Below, piece after piece: positions 6,438 to 13,792 of a DNA stretch of 13,792 bases (positions are counted from its first letter, which is position 1; every line of letters starts with the position of its first letter). This DNA is from SZUA-430 sp044375275 (GTDB taxonomy: Bacteria > Pseudomonadota > Alphaproteobacteria > Micropepsales > Micropepsaceae): contig JBILMZ010000079.1 in assembly GCA_044375275.1 (NCBI GenBank), positions 1 to 13,792 of the forward strand, in the 5' to 3' direction. The translations under genes were made by a program, and so were the position numbers. The notes beneath the pieces were generated by a model. That model ran no database searches, was not told where the DNA came from, and saw only the letters and a list, made by a program, of their open reading frames with translations.

Positions 6438-6539
6438 ATGATGAGTGAAGAAGTGCGGGTGAATTCCGGTTTCGATGAAGGAAAAGTCGAACTGATCATG
6501 GGGGTCAAGCGACATGAGATTTTTTCGCCATTACCTTAG
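6438..6539 (+). CDS. possible 33-residue upstream ORF overlapping the sugar transferase start
   Basis: An ATG-ATG start at 6438/6441 lies 11-14 bases after a purine-rich AGAGGAAGG (6418-6426). The frame runs 33 codons to TAG at 6537-6539, overlapping the first 26 bases of the sugar transferase in another frame. The peptide (MMSEEVRVNSGFDEGKVE...) is acidic then basic, with no membrane segment and no family I recognise. It could be a leader peptide coupled to translation of the next gene, or chance. The Shine-Dalgarno spacing is long. Confidence 0.2.
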   Translation: MMSEEVRVNSGFDEGKVELIMGVKRHEIFSPLP

Positions 6540-7935
6540 CCTGCCAACGGCGTTGCTGGCAGGTTTCGAATGTGCGCTGTTTCTTTTGGCGATGGTGCTG
6601 ATCGGGATCGCCGGCAACTTCGACAACCGGAATTTTGAAGGCATAGGCCATCTCGAGCTCTGGCAGGCCGTGCTGGTTGCGATGTCCTACACGGCATTTT
6701 CTTCCGCGATGGGGCTCTACAACCGAGATGCGCTTCTCGATTTTCGGATGTTCATCGGGCGATTGCTGCTGACGAGCCAACTCGTCCTGATCCCGACCGT
6801 GCTTGCTGTCGGGTTCATCAACGCCGCAGGAGGCGTGCCCTTTGGATGGTATCTTGGGGTTCTTTCGCTTGCGATTGGCACCTATTTTTCGATCGTACTG
6901 ATTGTCAGGGTGATCGTTTTCTGGACGGTCGACCACCCGCTGTTCAAGCGGCGTATCCTGGTGTTTGGAGCCGGTCCGCTCGCGGATGCGGTTGAAGGGT
7001 TTGTTCGCGGCGAAGGCAGCGCTCATCTGCGTTGTGTCGGGCGAACTGCAAGGCGCGGGTCAGAGAAACATGGCGCTGTCACAATCGGGAACCTTGCGCT
7101 GCGGCTCCATCCCGACGCATCGCCGGTGTCCTTGCAGGAACTGGTGGAGACGACGCGGGCCGAAGAGATTGTGGTGGCGACGAATGAGCGGCGGGGTTTG
7201 CCCCTGGACGAGTTGCTCGAGTGCCGCCTGCGCGGGGTGCGAATCACCGACTATGCGAAGTTCTGGGAGCGCGAAGTCGGTACAATCGACATTGATCATA
7301 TTGGCAAGGGCACACTCGCCTTTGAAGACGGTTTCCGGGTCAATTTTGGCCGGCGACTGGTCAAGCGGACCCTCGATATCCTGGTCGGTCTGGTCTTTCT
7401 GATTCTCACGGCGCCAGTTTGCGCGCTGGTTGCGCTTCTCATCAAAATGGACAGCGCGGGCCCCGTGTTTTTCTGGCAAGAGCGTGTCGGGCTCGATGGG
7501 AAATCATTCTGGATCTGCAAGTTCCGGAGCATGCGGGTGGACGCCGAGGCCGACGGCGTGGCGCGGTGGGCATCCGAGCGGGATCCGCGCATCACGCGCG
7601 TGGGCAAGATCATCCGCCGGATCCGGCTCGATGAGTTTCCGCAAGTGTTCAACGTGCTGATCGGCGACATGAGCTTCATTGGTCCGAGACCGGAACGCCC
7701 TGTGTTTGTCGAACAGCTTGCCAAGGAGATCCCCTTCTACGACGTCAGGCACCGCGTGCAGCCAGGCATTACCGGCTGGGCCCAGGTCAGCTACAAGTAC
7801 GGGTCGTCGCGTGAGGATGCCAAGCGGAAGCTCGGTTACGACCTCTATTATGTAAAGAACGGCGACCTGCTTCTCGATATCGCAATTCTCCTGCAGTCAG
7901 TGCGCGTCGTGCTGTTTGCCCACGGCGGCCGCTAA
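6514..7935 (+). CDS. polyprenyl-phosphate sugar-phosphate transferase (EpsB_2/TIGR03013-like)
   Basis: A 473-residue membrane enzyme expected to start each repeat unit by moving a sugar-1-phosphate from a nucleotide sugar to undecaprenyl phosphate at the inner membrane. About four hydrophobic helices lie at residues 10-135. A Rossmann-like region follows, beginning RRILVFGAGPLADA (near 148). The bacterial sugar transferase domain runs from KRTLDI (284) to the end. In it are QERVGLDG (322-329), KFRSMR (336-341), the catalytic Asp373-Glu374 in LDEFPQ, GPRPERP and PGITGWAQ. All family motifs are intact, and the architecture and length match the PEP-CTERM-associated TIGR03013 / WbaP-like group. 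The ATG at 6514 has GGGGG nine bases upstream. It is the first gene of the rightward operon, 4 bases before the preferred prsK start, and a sigma54-type promoter lies about 300 bases upstream. The sugar transferred is unknown. Confidence 0.92.
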   Translation: MRFFRHYLSLPTALLAGFECALFLLAMVLIGIAGNFDNRNFEGIGHLELWQAVLVAMSYTAFSSAMGLYNRDALLDFRMFIGRLLLTSQLVLIPTVLAVGFINAAGGVPFGWYLGVLSLAIGTYFSIVLIVRVIVFWTVDHPLFKRRILVFGAGPLADAVEGFVRGEGSAHLRCVGRTARRGSEKHGAVTIGNLALRLHPDASPVSLQELVETTRAEEIVVATNERRGLPLDELLECRLRGVRITDYAKFWEREVGTIDIDHIGKGTLAFEDGFRVNFGRRLVKRTLDILVGLVFLILTAPVCALVALLIKMDSAGPVFFWQERVGLDGKSFWICKFRSMRVDAEADGVARWASERDPRITRVGKIIRRIRLDEFPQVFNVLIGDMSFIGPRPERPVFVEQLAKEIPFYDVRHRVQPGITGWAQVSYKYGSSREDAKRKLGYDLYYVKNGDLLLDIAILLQSVRVVLFAHGGR

Positions 7936-7939
7936 GGCA

Positions 7940-10063
7940 GTGACAGGCGACGTCACTCTTGTCCTGATTGGTCACGGGCTCAGCTTCCTGAGCTTCCTTG
8001 CGCTTTTTGTGCTTGTCGCGATCGGGCGTCGACCATCTCCGTTTCGTGCCACCATTCTGATGGCTGCGGCAGGCACCTGTGTCTGGAGTGCCTTCACCAT
8101 TGCCACGTCGCTGCTTCTCGAGCAGCCCGTCATGGTCCCGCTTCTCGAATGGGTTGGCATTGGTGGGTGGGTGTGGTTGACCGGACGGTTGCTTTCGGCA
8201 GCCTCGCCGGAGCGAGCCGCGGTATATGTGCGGCTTTCCTGGCTTGGGCTTGGCTTGCCGCTCGGCATGATCTTGCTGCTGACGTTTGCTTCCCTTGCCG
8301 GGATCGCTCCATTCAGCCTTGCCACCATCAATCTGTTTGAAGCCATGGCATTGATCGGAATGATCGTGTTCGGGCTGGTGCTTGTGGAAACCCTTGCGCG
8401 GTGGATGGGGGCACAAGGAAGAATTGCCGCCCGATTTTATTTCCTTTCGATTGGGGTGCTTCTTTCCGTCGACCTGTTTCTGTTTGCAACCATCCTGCTT
8501 CTCGGACGGATTGATTCCGCGGTCTACGAGGCGCGTGGGTTGATCCTGGCGTTCGTGCCACCCCTGATGGCGGTTGCACTCGCGCGACAGCGCGACTGGC
8601 TTGTCGATATTCATGTGTCTCGACAGGTTGTGGTCAATGCGGCCACGCTGCTCGGCGTCGGTGTCTACCTTCTCAGCATGGCCATTGCCGGTTTCGCGGT
8701 GCGCGAACTCAACACATCCTGGGGACCGGCGCTGCACGTCACTTTCCTTGCGGGGTCGGTGATACTGCTTGGAACCATCGTTTCGTCCCAGAGCCTGCGC
8801 CCCAATCTGATGTCATGGGTCAGCAGAAACTTCTTCTCTGCCAAGTACGACTATCGCCAGGAGTGGCTGCGATTCAGTGGCGCGCTTTCTGCGAACCATG
8901 GCGGTGCCAGCGTTGAGCAACGCGTGCTCGATGCAATCCTCTCAAGCCTCTCGTGCAGGAGCGGCGGGCTTTGGCTGGTTCTTGAAGGCGAAGCCGGGTT
9001 TGCACTCGCGGCGGCGCGTCCAGGAGAAGCCGTCCTCCGGGATGTCGACGTGAGCGCGCTCGCAAAGCATTTCGGATCACATGAAGCTGCGGTCGCGCTC
9101 AAGCCCGGCAGTCCCAGCCACGAGGAACTCACAGTCCCTGGATCATTCAAGAGTTTGTGGGCTGGTGTTCCCATCCGGCACAGGAGCCGCCTGATCGGAA
9201 TCCTGGTGCTTGCAGAGCCCATGGTTTCGAGAGTTCCGGACGCCGAGGACCTCGAGCTGTTGACAGTCCTGAGCGTACAGGCAGCGGGACATCTCGCCGA
9301 GATGCAGTCGGCGGCGGCGCTGGGACGGACACAACGATTTGAATCAACGGCCCGGCGCCTGACCTATATTGGTCATGACCTGAAAAACATCGTCAGCCAG
9401 ATTTCGCTTGTCCTGCAAAACTGGTCCCGGCATGGAGACAATCCCGCCTTCATCCGGGATTTGCCAAATGTGCTTGGCAGCGCGGTTGTCAGGATGAAGG
9501 GCCTGCTTGAAGGCCTGAAAGCCGGCGCAGAAGGTGCGGAGACTGTTGTCGCGCCTGTAGATCTGAGCGAATGCATCCTTGCCATGGTGAAGATTTGGCG
9601 GGCGCGGCATCCCGATGTCCGGGTTGACATCCAGCTTCACAACGTTTTCCTGCTTGGTCGTTACGAGCAAATCCAGTCGATTTTCGACCAGTTGGTGTCA
9701 AACGCGATCGAAGCGAGCGGCGGCAGTGGAGAGGTTCTGCTGCGTGCCCATGCAGACGACCTGAAGGTGACCTGTGAGATCCAGGACGCCGGCACCGGGA
9801 TATCCGAACTGGCCGTATCAGGAAGCCGTTTCGATACGACCGACAGCAGCAAGGTGAATGGCTTCGGCGTAGGGCTGTTCCAGATTCGCGATTACGTTCG
9901 GCGGCTGGGCGGTAGCCTTGAGTTCTTCAGCGCACCTGGAGAAGGAACGACCGCGCGGCTGACCTTTCCGCTATTCACGCCCGGCGCTGAGCTTGTGGCG
10001 TTTCCAAACAAACGCGGTCCGGCAGTGCCGGAAGCGCTTACAGGGCTGCGGATCTCGTCGTGA
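7940..10063 (+). CDS. prsK: XrtA/PEP-CTERM system sensor histidine kinase PrsK
   Basis: A 707-residue membrane histidine kinase, partner of PrsR. The N-terminal third (about 1-280) is a series of hydrophobic helices with few charged loops, fitting an integral-membrane sensor. A GAF-like region follows at about 320-460. The phospho-acceptor is His479 in GHDLKN, a form typical of PrsK. The ATPase domain has Asn588 (VSNAIEASGG), Asp616 (QDAGTG) and the G2 box GFGVGLFQIRDYVRRLGG (about 641-658). It ends with the usual GEGTTARLTFPL. The preferred start is GTG 7940, four bases after the sugar transferase stop; an in-frame TTG at 7916 would overlap that gene. Neither has a good Shine-Dalgarno, so translational coupling is likely. 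Its stop overlaps the prsR start (GTGA). It is predicted to sense an unknown envelope signal and phosphorylate PrsR. The N-terminal start is uncertain by 8 residues. Confidence 0.93.
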   Translation: MTGDVTLVLIGHGLSFLSFLALFVLVAIGRRPSPFRATILMAAAGTCVWSAFTIATSLLLEQPVMVPLLEWVGIGGWVWLTGRLLSAASPERAAVYVRLSWLGLGLPLGMILLLTFASLAGIAPFSLATINLFEAMALIGMIVFGLVLVETLARWMGAQGRIAARFYFLSIGVLLSVDLFLFATILLLGRIDSAVYEARGLILAFVPPLMAVALARQRDWLVDIHVSRQVVVNAATLLGVGVYLLSMAIAGFAVRELNTSWGPALHVTFLAGSVILLGTIVSSQSLRPNLMSWVSRNFFSAKYDYRQEWLRFSGALSANHGGASVEQRVLDAILSSLSCRSGGLWLVLEGEAGFALAAARPGEAVLRDVDVSALAKHFGSHEAAVALKPGSPSHEELTVPGSFKSLWAGVPIRHRSRLIGILVLAEPMVSRVPDAEDLELLTVLSVQAAGHLAEMQSAAALGRTQRFESTARRLTYIGHDLKNIVSQISLVLQNWSRHGDNPAFIRDLPNVLGSAVVRMKGLLEGLKAGAEGAETVVAPVDLSECILAMVKIWRARHPDVRVDIQLHNVFLLGRYEQIQSIFDQLVSNAIEASGGSGEVLLRAHADDLKVTCEIQDAGTGISELAVSGSRFDTTDSSKVNGFGVGLFQIRDYVRRLGGSLEFFSAPGEGTTARLTFPLFTPGAELVAFPNKRGPAVPEALTGLRISS

Positions 10064-11430
10064 GCAAGGCAGGCAAAAAGATCCTCATTGTAGATGATGA
10101 CGCCAGCCTTCGGTCTCAGCTGGCGTGGGCATTTGACGAGCATGAGGTCTTCCAGGCCGAAGACAGGCTTTCTGCCATTGTGGCGTTCAGGCGCGTGCGA
10201 CCGGATGTCGTGCTGCTGGATCTTGGATTGCCACCCAATGTCCACTCGACTGTGGAAGGGCTCATGACCCTTGAGGCGATCCGGTTGGAACGCCCGGAGG
10301 CCAAAGTCATAGTCATCACCGGCCAAGATGATCGGGAGACAGCGCGTGAAGTGATCTCGCGCGGGGCCTACGATTTCTTTTCCAAGCCTCCAGATCTGGA
10401 GCAGGTGCGGCTTATCGTTGCTCGTGCGCTGTCGCTCGTCGAGCTTGAAGATGAGTATGCAGAACTTGCAGAGCATGCTGGAAAGAAAGCTCCCATCGCC
10501 GGCGTGATTGCGCAAAGCGTGGCGATGCGTGACGTCTGCCAGAAGGTCGAACGCCTCGCTCCCACGCATGTCAGCGTGATGCTCTTGGGCGACAGCGGCA
10601 CGGGCAAAGAGCTACTGGCGCGTGCATTGCACGACCTCAGCCAGCGCAAATCGGGTCCGTTCGTGGCAATCAACTGCGCTGCCATTCCAACACAATTGCT
10701 TGAAAGCGAACTCTTCGGGCACGAGAAGGGCGCGTTCACGGGCGCGCACAAACTGACACAGGGAAAGGTCGAACTCGCCAATGGCGGGACCCTGTTTCTG
10801 GACGAGATCGGTGAACTTGATCCGGCAATGCAGTCCAAGCTCCTGAGGTTCCTGCAGCAGCGCAGCTTCGAGCGCGTAGGCGGAAGAGCCACGATTGAAG
10901 TTGATGTGCGCGTTGTTTCGGCAACCAATCGTGACCTTGAAACTGCCCAGCGGGAGGGAGCGTTTCGCGAGGATCTCTATTTCCGGCTGCGCGAGGTAGC
11001 GCTGTTCGTCCCGCCATTGCGTGACCGAGAGGACGATGCGGCGCTGCTGGCGCGATATTTTGTCCGTACAGAGGCCAAGGCCATGGGAGTGGCACCCAGG
11101 AAAATCGGGTTGCGTGCGCTTTCAGCCATCAGAGCCTATGCCTGGCCCGGCAATGTCCGGGAACTGCAGAACCGAACGCGTCGTGCGTTGGCGCTTTGCG
11201 ACCGGGACATCCTGCAGCCTGCCGATTTTGAACTGCCCGAGCCCGCCGATGAAGGTGCCCTGCTGCCAACGTTGAGAGAGGTGCGCCAGCGCGCCGAACG
11301 AGAGCTGATACAAAAGGCACTTGCGAGCACCAATGGAAAAGTTGCCGAGGCCGCACGCAAGCTTGGTATTAGCCGTCCGACACTTTATGAACTCCTGCAC
11401 TCACTCGACATTCCGCTTCCACGGAGCTGA
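10060..11430 (+). CDS. prsR: PEP-CTERM system response regulator PrsR, sigma54 activator
   Basis: A 456-residue NtrC-class regulator. The receiver domain (1 to about 125) has the acidic pocket IVDDD (10-14), phospho-acceptor Asp54 in LLDLGLPP, the ITG Thr and the SKPP Lys. The AAA+ domain (about 148-375) has Walker A GDSGTGKE (177-184), the sigma54-contacting GAFTGA loop (224-229), Walker B LFLDEIGEL with Asp248, and FREDLYFRL. The C-terminal Fis-type helix-turn-helix is near 425-446 (GKVAEAARKLGISRPTLYELL). All residues needed for sigma54 activation are present. It starts with GTG overlapping the prsK stop by four bases (GTGA), so the kinase and regulator are translationally coupled. PrsK/PrsR are known to control PEP-CTERM genes together with RpoN in other bacteria. 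Here the sigma54-like promoters in the 6065-6513 spacer are likely targets, which would include its own operon. Confidence 0.95.
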   Translation: MSKAGKKILIVDDDASLRSQLAWAFDEHEVFQAEDRLSAIVAFRRVRPDVVLLDLGLPPNVHSTVEGLMTLEAIRLERPEAKVIVITGQDDRETAREVISRGAYDFFSKPPDLEQVRLIVARALSLVELEDEYAELAEHAGKKAPIAGVIAQSVAMRDVCQKVERLAPTHVSVMLLGDSGTGKELLARALHDLSQRKSGPFVAINCAAIPTQLLESELFGHEKGAFTGAHKLTQGKVELANGGTLFLDEIGELDPAMQSKLLRFLQQRSFERVGGRATIEVDVRVVSATNRDLETAQREGAFREDLYFRLREVALFVPPLRDREDDAALLARYFVRTEAKAMGVAPRKIGLRALSAIRAYAWPGNVRELQNRTRRALALCDRDILQPADFELPEPADEGALLPTLREVRQRAERELIQKALASTNGKVAEAARKLGISRPTLYELLHSLDIPLPRS

Positions 11431-11473
11431 ACTCCGGACATGACTTAACTCGAAATTTTGGGGGATACCGCAC

Positions 11474-13792
11474 ATGAACTTGATCAATCGGGGCGCCGCA
11501 CGCACACACAAGTTGAACCAATTCAGACTGGTCGCAATGTCGACTGTGATGGCGGTTGCCTTCATGCAGGGCGCCCTGGTGCCGGTCGTGAACGCTGCGC
11601 CCAACCCGACAGTGCAGGGTGCCCAGGATCCCATCACCAAGGCTCGTGCCCTTGCGAAGGCGGGGAAACTTTCCGCTGCCGTGATCGAGCTCAAGAATTT
11701 CATCAAGGCGTATCCAAAGAACAACGAGGCCCGTGCGGAGCTTGCGTCGATCTACCTGCAGGGCAATGACGGAAAATCTGCCGAAAGGGAATGGCGGGCA
11801 GCAATCCAGGCCGGCTACCCGATGAGCAAGGCCATGGATGGCCTCGGGCTTTCCCTTTTGGTCCAGGGACAGGCGCCAAAGCTTCTCAAGGAGTTTGATC
11901 CTGCCAAGTATCAGGGAGAGATGAAGGCGCGCGTGCACCTGATGCGCGCACAGGCCCACTTCTCCCTTTCGGAAATCGATCGGGCAAAGACGGAAGTTGC
12001 ATCGGCTCAGGCTGTAGCGCCCAATTACTTCGGGGTGCACCTGGCCGCGTCGCGCCTGCGCCAGAGCGAGGGCGACCTCAAGGCTGCCGAGGCCGAAATC
12101 GATCTCGCGCTCAAGCTGTCGCCAAAAAATGTCGAGAGCCGGATCCAGAAGGGCGAGTTGCGAGGCGCTCAAGGAGATCCGGACGGAGCGCTGACGTATT
12201 TCGACGGCGTGCTGGCAGAGAACAGGAATGACCTGAGAGCGCGGCTCGGACGGATCGCGACATTGGTGTCGAACAAGAAGTCGGAGACTGCCGAGGCTGA
12301 AGTCGATGAAGTGCTGAAAACCGCGGCAGGCAGTCCGGTTGCAAGCTATTTCAAGGCACTGCTTCTGGCGCAGCGGGGCAAGCGGGATGAAGCGCTCGCC
12401 TGGCTCTCGCGCATCAGTGGCGTCGAGAAGTTGCCCCCGGCGCTCTACCTCCTTGCAGCGCTGCATCTGGGGAAGGGCGAGGTCGAACAGGCGCAGAAAT
12501 TCATCAACGCCTACGTTTCCAAGGCACCTGATGACCTTCGGGGGCAATTGCTGATGGTTTCCCTGCGCCTCGCGCGCGGCGAAGTCGCGGCTGCACTGCC
12601 AAAGCTCGAGGAGCTCAAGACCAAGCTGCCCAACGACTATGCGACTTCTCTGCTCCTCGGAAATGCCTACCTCTCCGTTGGCCGCTTTGCCGATGCAACT
12701 GCGCAATTCAAGGCGGCCACGACAGCGTCGCCGACGGCATCTGATGCGACCATGGGCCTCGCACAGAGCCTGCTCGGGCAGGGCAAGTCCGACGAAAGTG
12801 CAAAGATCCTTCAGTCGCTTGCAAGCGATGGACAAGGCACGAACCGGACAACCGCCTTGCTGGTGCTGTCACTGCTTCAGTCGAAGGACTACAACGGCGC
12901 CCTGAAGGCGGTAGCCGATTTTTCTGCCAAAGAGCCAAAGAATCCTGCCGCACCATACCTCAAGGCTTCGGTGGATGCAGCACGCGGTGACAAGGTCGGC
13001 ATGCGCAAGGACCTTGAAGCGGCACTGGCGCTGGATCCGAAGTTCATTCCCGCGGAGTTGACGCTTGCACAAATTGACCGCGCGGACGGCAAGGGCGCGG
13101 ATGCGGCAAAGCACTTCCAGAACATCATTGCCCATACTCCGACAAACGTCGAAGCGCATGTGGGACTTGCAACGGTTGCGCTTGATCAAAACGACAAGGT
13201 GGGCGCGCTTGGCTGGCTGCGCAAAGCCATAGCCGCAAATCCCACGGCTCCTGCGCCACGGCTGCTTACGATCAACTTCCTTCTGACGGAGGGCAAGGCT
13301 GGTGATGCGCTCAAGGAGGCGAGCGAGTTCTCTTCGAAGTTCCCGAGCAATGCCATCGCTGTCGACGCGCTCGGCGTCGCCCAGCTGATCAACCGTGACC
13401 CCAAGGGGGCGATTTCCTCCTTCACGAAGCTGGTCTCCTTGATGAAGGGGTCGGCAGTTGCCAATGTAAAGCTGGCATCCGCCTATCGTGCCGACAAGCG
13501 GAATGCCGACGCGCAGCGTTCACTTGATGCGGCGCTGAAGATCGATCCGTCCTTGCCCGATGCGCATCGCGCGGTGGTCGACATGACGTTTGAGCTGGAG
13601 GGTCCTGATGCTGCGCTGAAGAAGGCGCAGGCGGCACAGGCAGCCATGTCTGACAAGGCAGCGGGTAACCTGCTCATTGCAGACACGCTGCGTGCTGGCG
13701 GCAAGTTTTCCGAGGCGGAGGTGATCTACAAGGAAAGCTGGAAAAAGTCGCCAACGATGGCGCTGCTGTCCGCGTATACGCAGACGCTGGAA
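11474..13792 (+). CDS. prsT: XrtA/PEP-CTERM system TPR-repeat protein PrsT (3' truncated by window edge)
   Basis: An open frame of 773 codons from ATG 11474 to the last base of the window, with no stop. The ATG has GGGG nine bases upstream and lies 43 bases after prsR. Residues 1-41 form a long signal peptide: a basic N-region (NRGAARTHK...R), a hydrophobic core (VAMSTVMAVAFMQGALVPVV), then VNA before AP, a likely signal peptidase I site. The mature protein is a continuous array of TPR-like helix pairs (for example ARALAKAGKLSAAVIELKNF, LLLGNAYLSVGRFADATAQF, DLEAALALDPKF), matching PrsT (TIGR02917). That family is about 900 residues, so perhaps 100-150 remain outside. Family members are often lipoproteins, but no lipobox cysteine is visible here. 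It probably works in the periplasm as a scaffold for polymer or PEP-CTERM protein export; this is inference. Confidence 0.92.
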   Translation, partial: MNLINRGAARTHKLNQFRLVAMSTVMAVAFMQGALVPVVNAAPNPTVQGAQDPITKARALAKAGKLSAAVIELKNFIKAYPKNNEARAELASIYLQGNDGKSAEREWRAAIQAGYPMSKAMDGLGLSLLVQGQAPKLLKEFDPAKYQGEMKARVHLMRAQAHFSLSEIDRAKTEVASAQAVAPNYFGVHLAASRLRQSEGDLKAAEAEIDLALKLSPKNVESRIQKGELRGAQGDPDGALTYFDGVLAENRNDLRARLGRIATLVSNKKSETAEAEVDEVLKTAAGSPVASYFKALLLAQRGKRDEALAWLSRISGVEKLPPALYLLAALHLGKGEVEQAQKFINAYVSKAPDDLRGQLLMVSLRLARGEVAAALPKLEELKTKLPNDYATSLLLGNAYLSVGRFADATAQFKAATTASPTASDATMGLAQSLLGQGKSDESAKILQSLASDGQGTNRTTALLVLSLLQSKDYNGALKAVADFSAKEPKNPAAPYLKASVDAARGDKVGMRKDLEAALALDPKFIPAELTLAQIDRADGKGADAAKHFQNIIAHTPTNVEAHVGLATVALDQNDKVGALGWLRKAIAANPTAPAPRLLTINFLLTEGKAGDALKEASEFSSKFPSNAIAVDALGVAQLINRDPKGAISSFTKLVSLMKGSAVANVKLASAYRADKRNADAQRSLDAALKIDPSLPDAHRAVVDMTFELEGPDAALKKAQAAQAAMSDKAAGNLLIADTLRAGGKFSEAEVIYKESWKKSPTMALLSAYTQTLE

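Larger units (their letters stand above)
6065..6513. other. 449-base divergent regulatory spacer, AT-richer than its surroundings
   Basis: The gap between the leftward GT4 gene and the rightward sugar transferase. It is visibly richer in A and T than the genes and has many short T and A runs. It holds two opposing sigma54-type promoters (6185-6202 and 6217-6233), a short dyad (6124-6135), an 8-bp palindrome CCAATTGG (6359-6366) and a possible 33-codon ORF at its right end. Longer open frames here (for example about 6185-6448 + and 6153-6515 -) have no recognisable family content or good start and are not called. Confidence 0.75.

Noticed and set aside
6185..6448. 87-codon + frame in the regulatory spacer
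   Set aside because: Starts with TTG inside the predicted sigma54 promoter, has no Shine-Dalgarno or recognisable family, and overlaps regulatory signals.
6153..6515. 120-codon - frame in the regulatory spacer
   Set aside because: No recognisable domain, no convincing start, runs through both promoter candidates; the AT-rich, low-constraint look fits non-coding DNA.
7787..8737. 316-codon open frame on the - strand opposite prsK
   Set aside because: Low-complexity Lys/Gln/His/Arg-rich product antisense to the membrane region of prsK; explained by hydrophobic codons read backwards.
11369..12835. 488-codon open frame on the - strand opposite prsT
   Set aside because: Cys/Arg-rich translation with no domain or plausible start; it mirrors the codon bias of prsT on the other strand and is a shadow frame.

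Overview
The window is a compact exopolysaccharide / exosortase A (XrtA, EpsH1) locus of a Gram-negative bacterium that sorts PEP-CTERM proteins. The coding sequence is GC-rich. The style of the proteins suggests an alphaproteobacterium, possibly a sphingomonad; this is an impression, because no rRNA or other phylogenetic marker is present. No tRNA, rRNA, insertion sequence, CRISPR array or phage gene was seen.

Layout, left to right: (1) the C-terminal part of a FemAB-like acyltransferase (+, cut by the left edge). (2) A TIGR03087-type glycosyltransferase (-), convergent with it and separated by a hairpin. (3) Exosortase A, xrtA (+), divergent from that transferase. (4) An asparagine-synthase-like amidotransferase (+). 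(5) A second GT4 glycosyltransferase (-), convergent with the amidotransferase. (6) A 449-base AT-richer regulatory spacer. (7) A rightward operon: polyprenyl-phosphate sugar-phosphate transferase (EpsB_2/TIGR03013-like), sensor kinase prsK, sigma54 response regulator prsR, and the TPR protein prsT, which runs off the right edge.

How they should work together: the polyprenyl sugar transferase loads the first sugar on the lipid carrier. The two GT4 enzymes extend the repeat unit. The amidotransferase and the FemAB-like protein probably decorate it with nitrogen-containing groups. XrtA cleaves PEP-CTERM proteins that are exported together with the polymer. PrsK/PrsR form the two-component switch, and PrsR carries the GAFTGA loop needed to activate sigma54 RNA polymerase.

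The most interesting non-coding signal is in the spacer before the sugar transferase. Two good sigma54 (-24/-12) promoter matches lie there on opposite strands, pointing towards each other with their predicted start sites only about 6 bases apart. One would serve the glycosyltransferase on the left. The other would serve the operon that encodes PrsR itself. If real, this is a mutually exclusive promoter pair and a PrsR feedback loop. Other oddities are an XrtA without the EpsI domain often fused to it, a PrsT without a lipoprotein cysteine, and a roughly 300-nt leader carrying a possible 33-codon upstream ORF.
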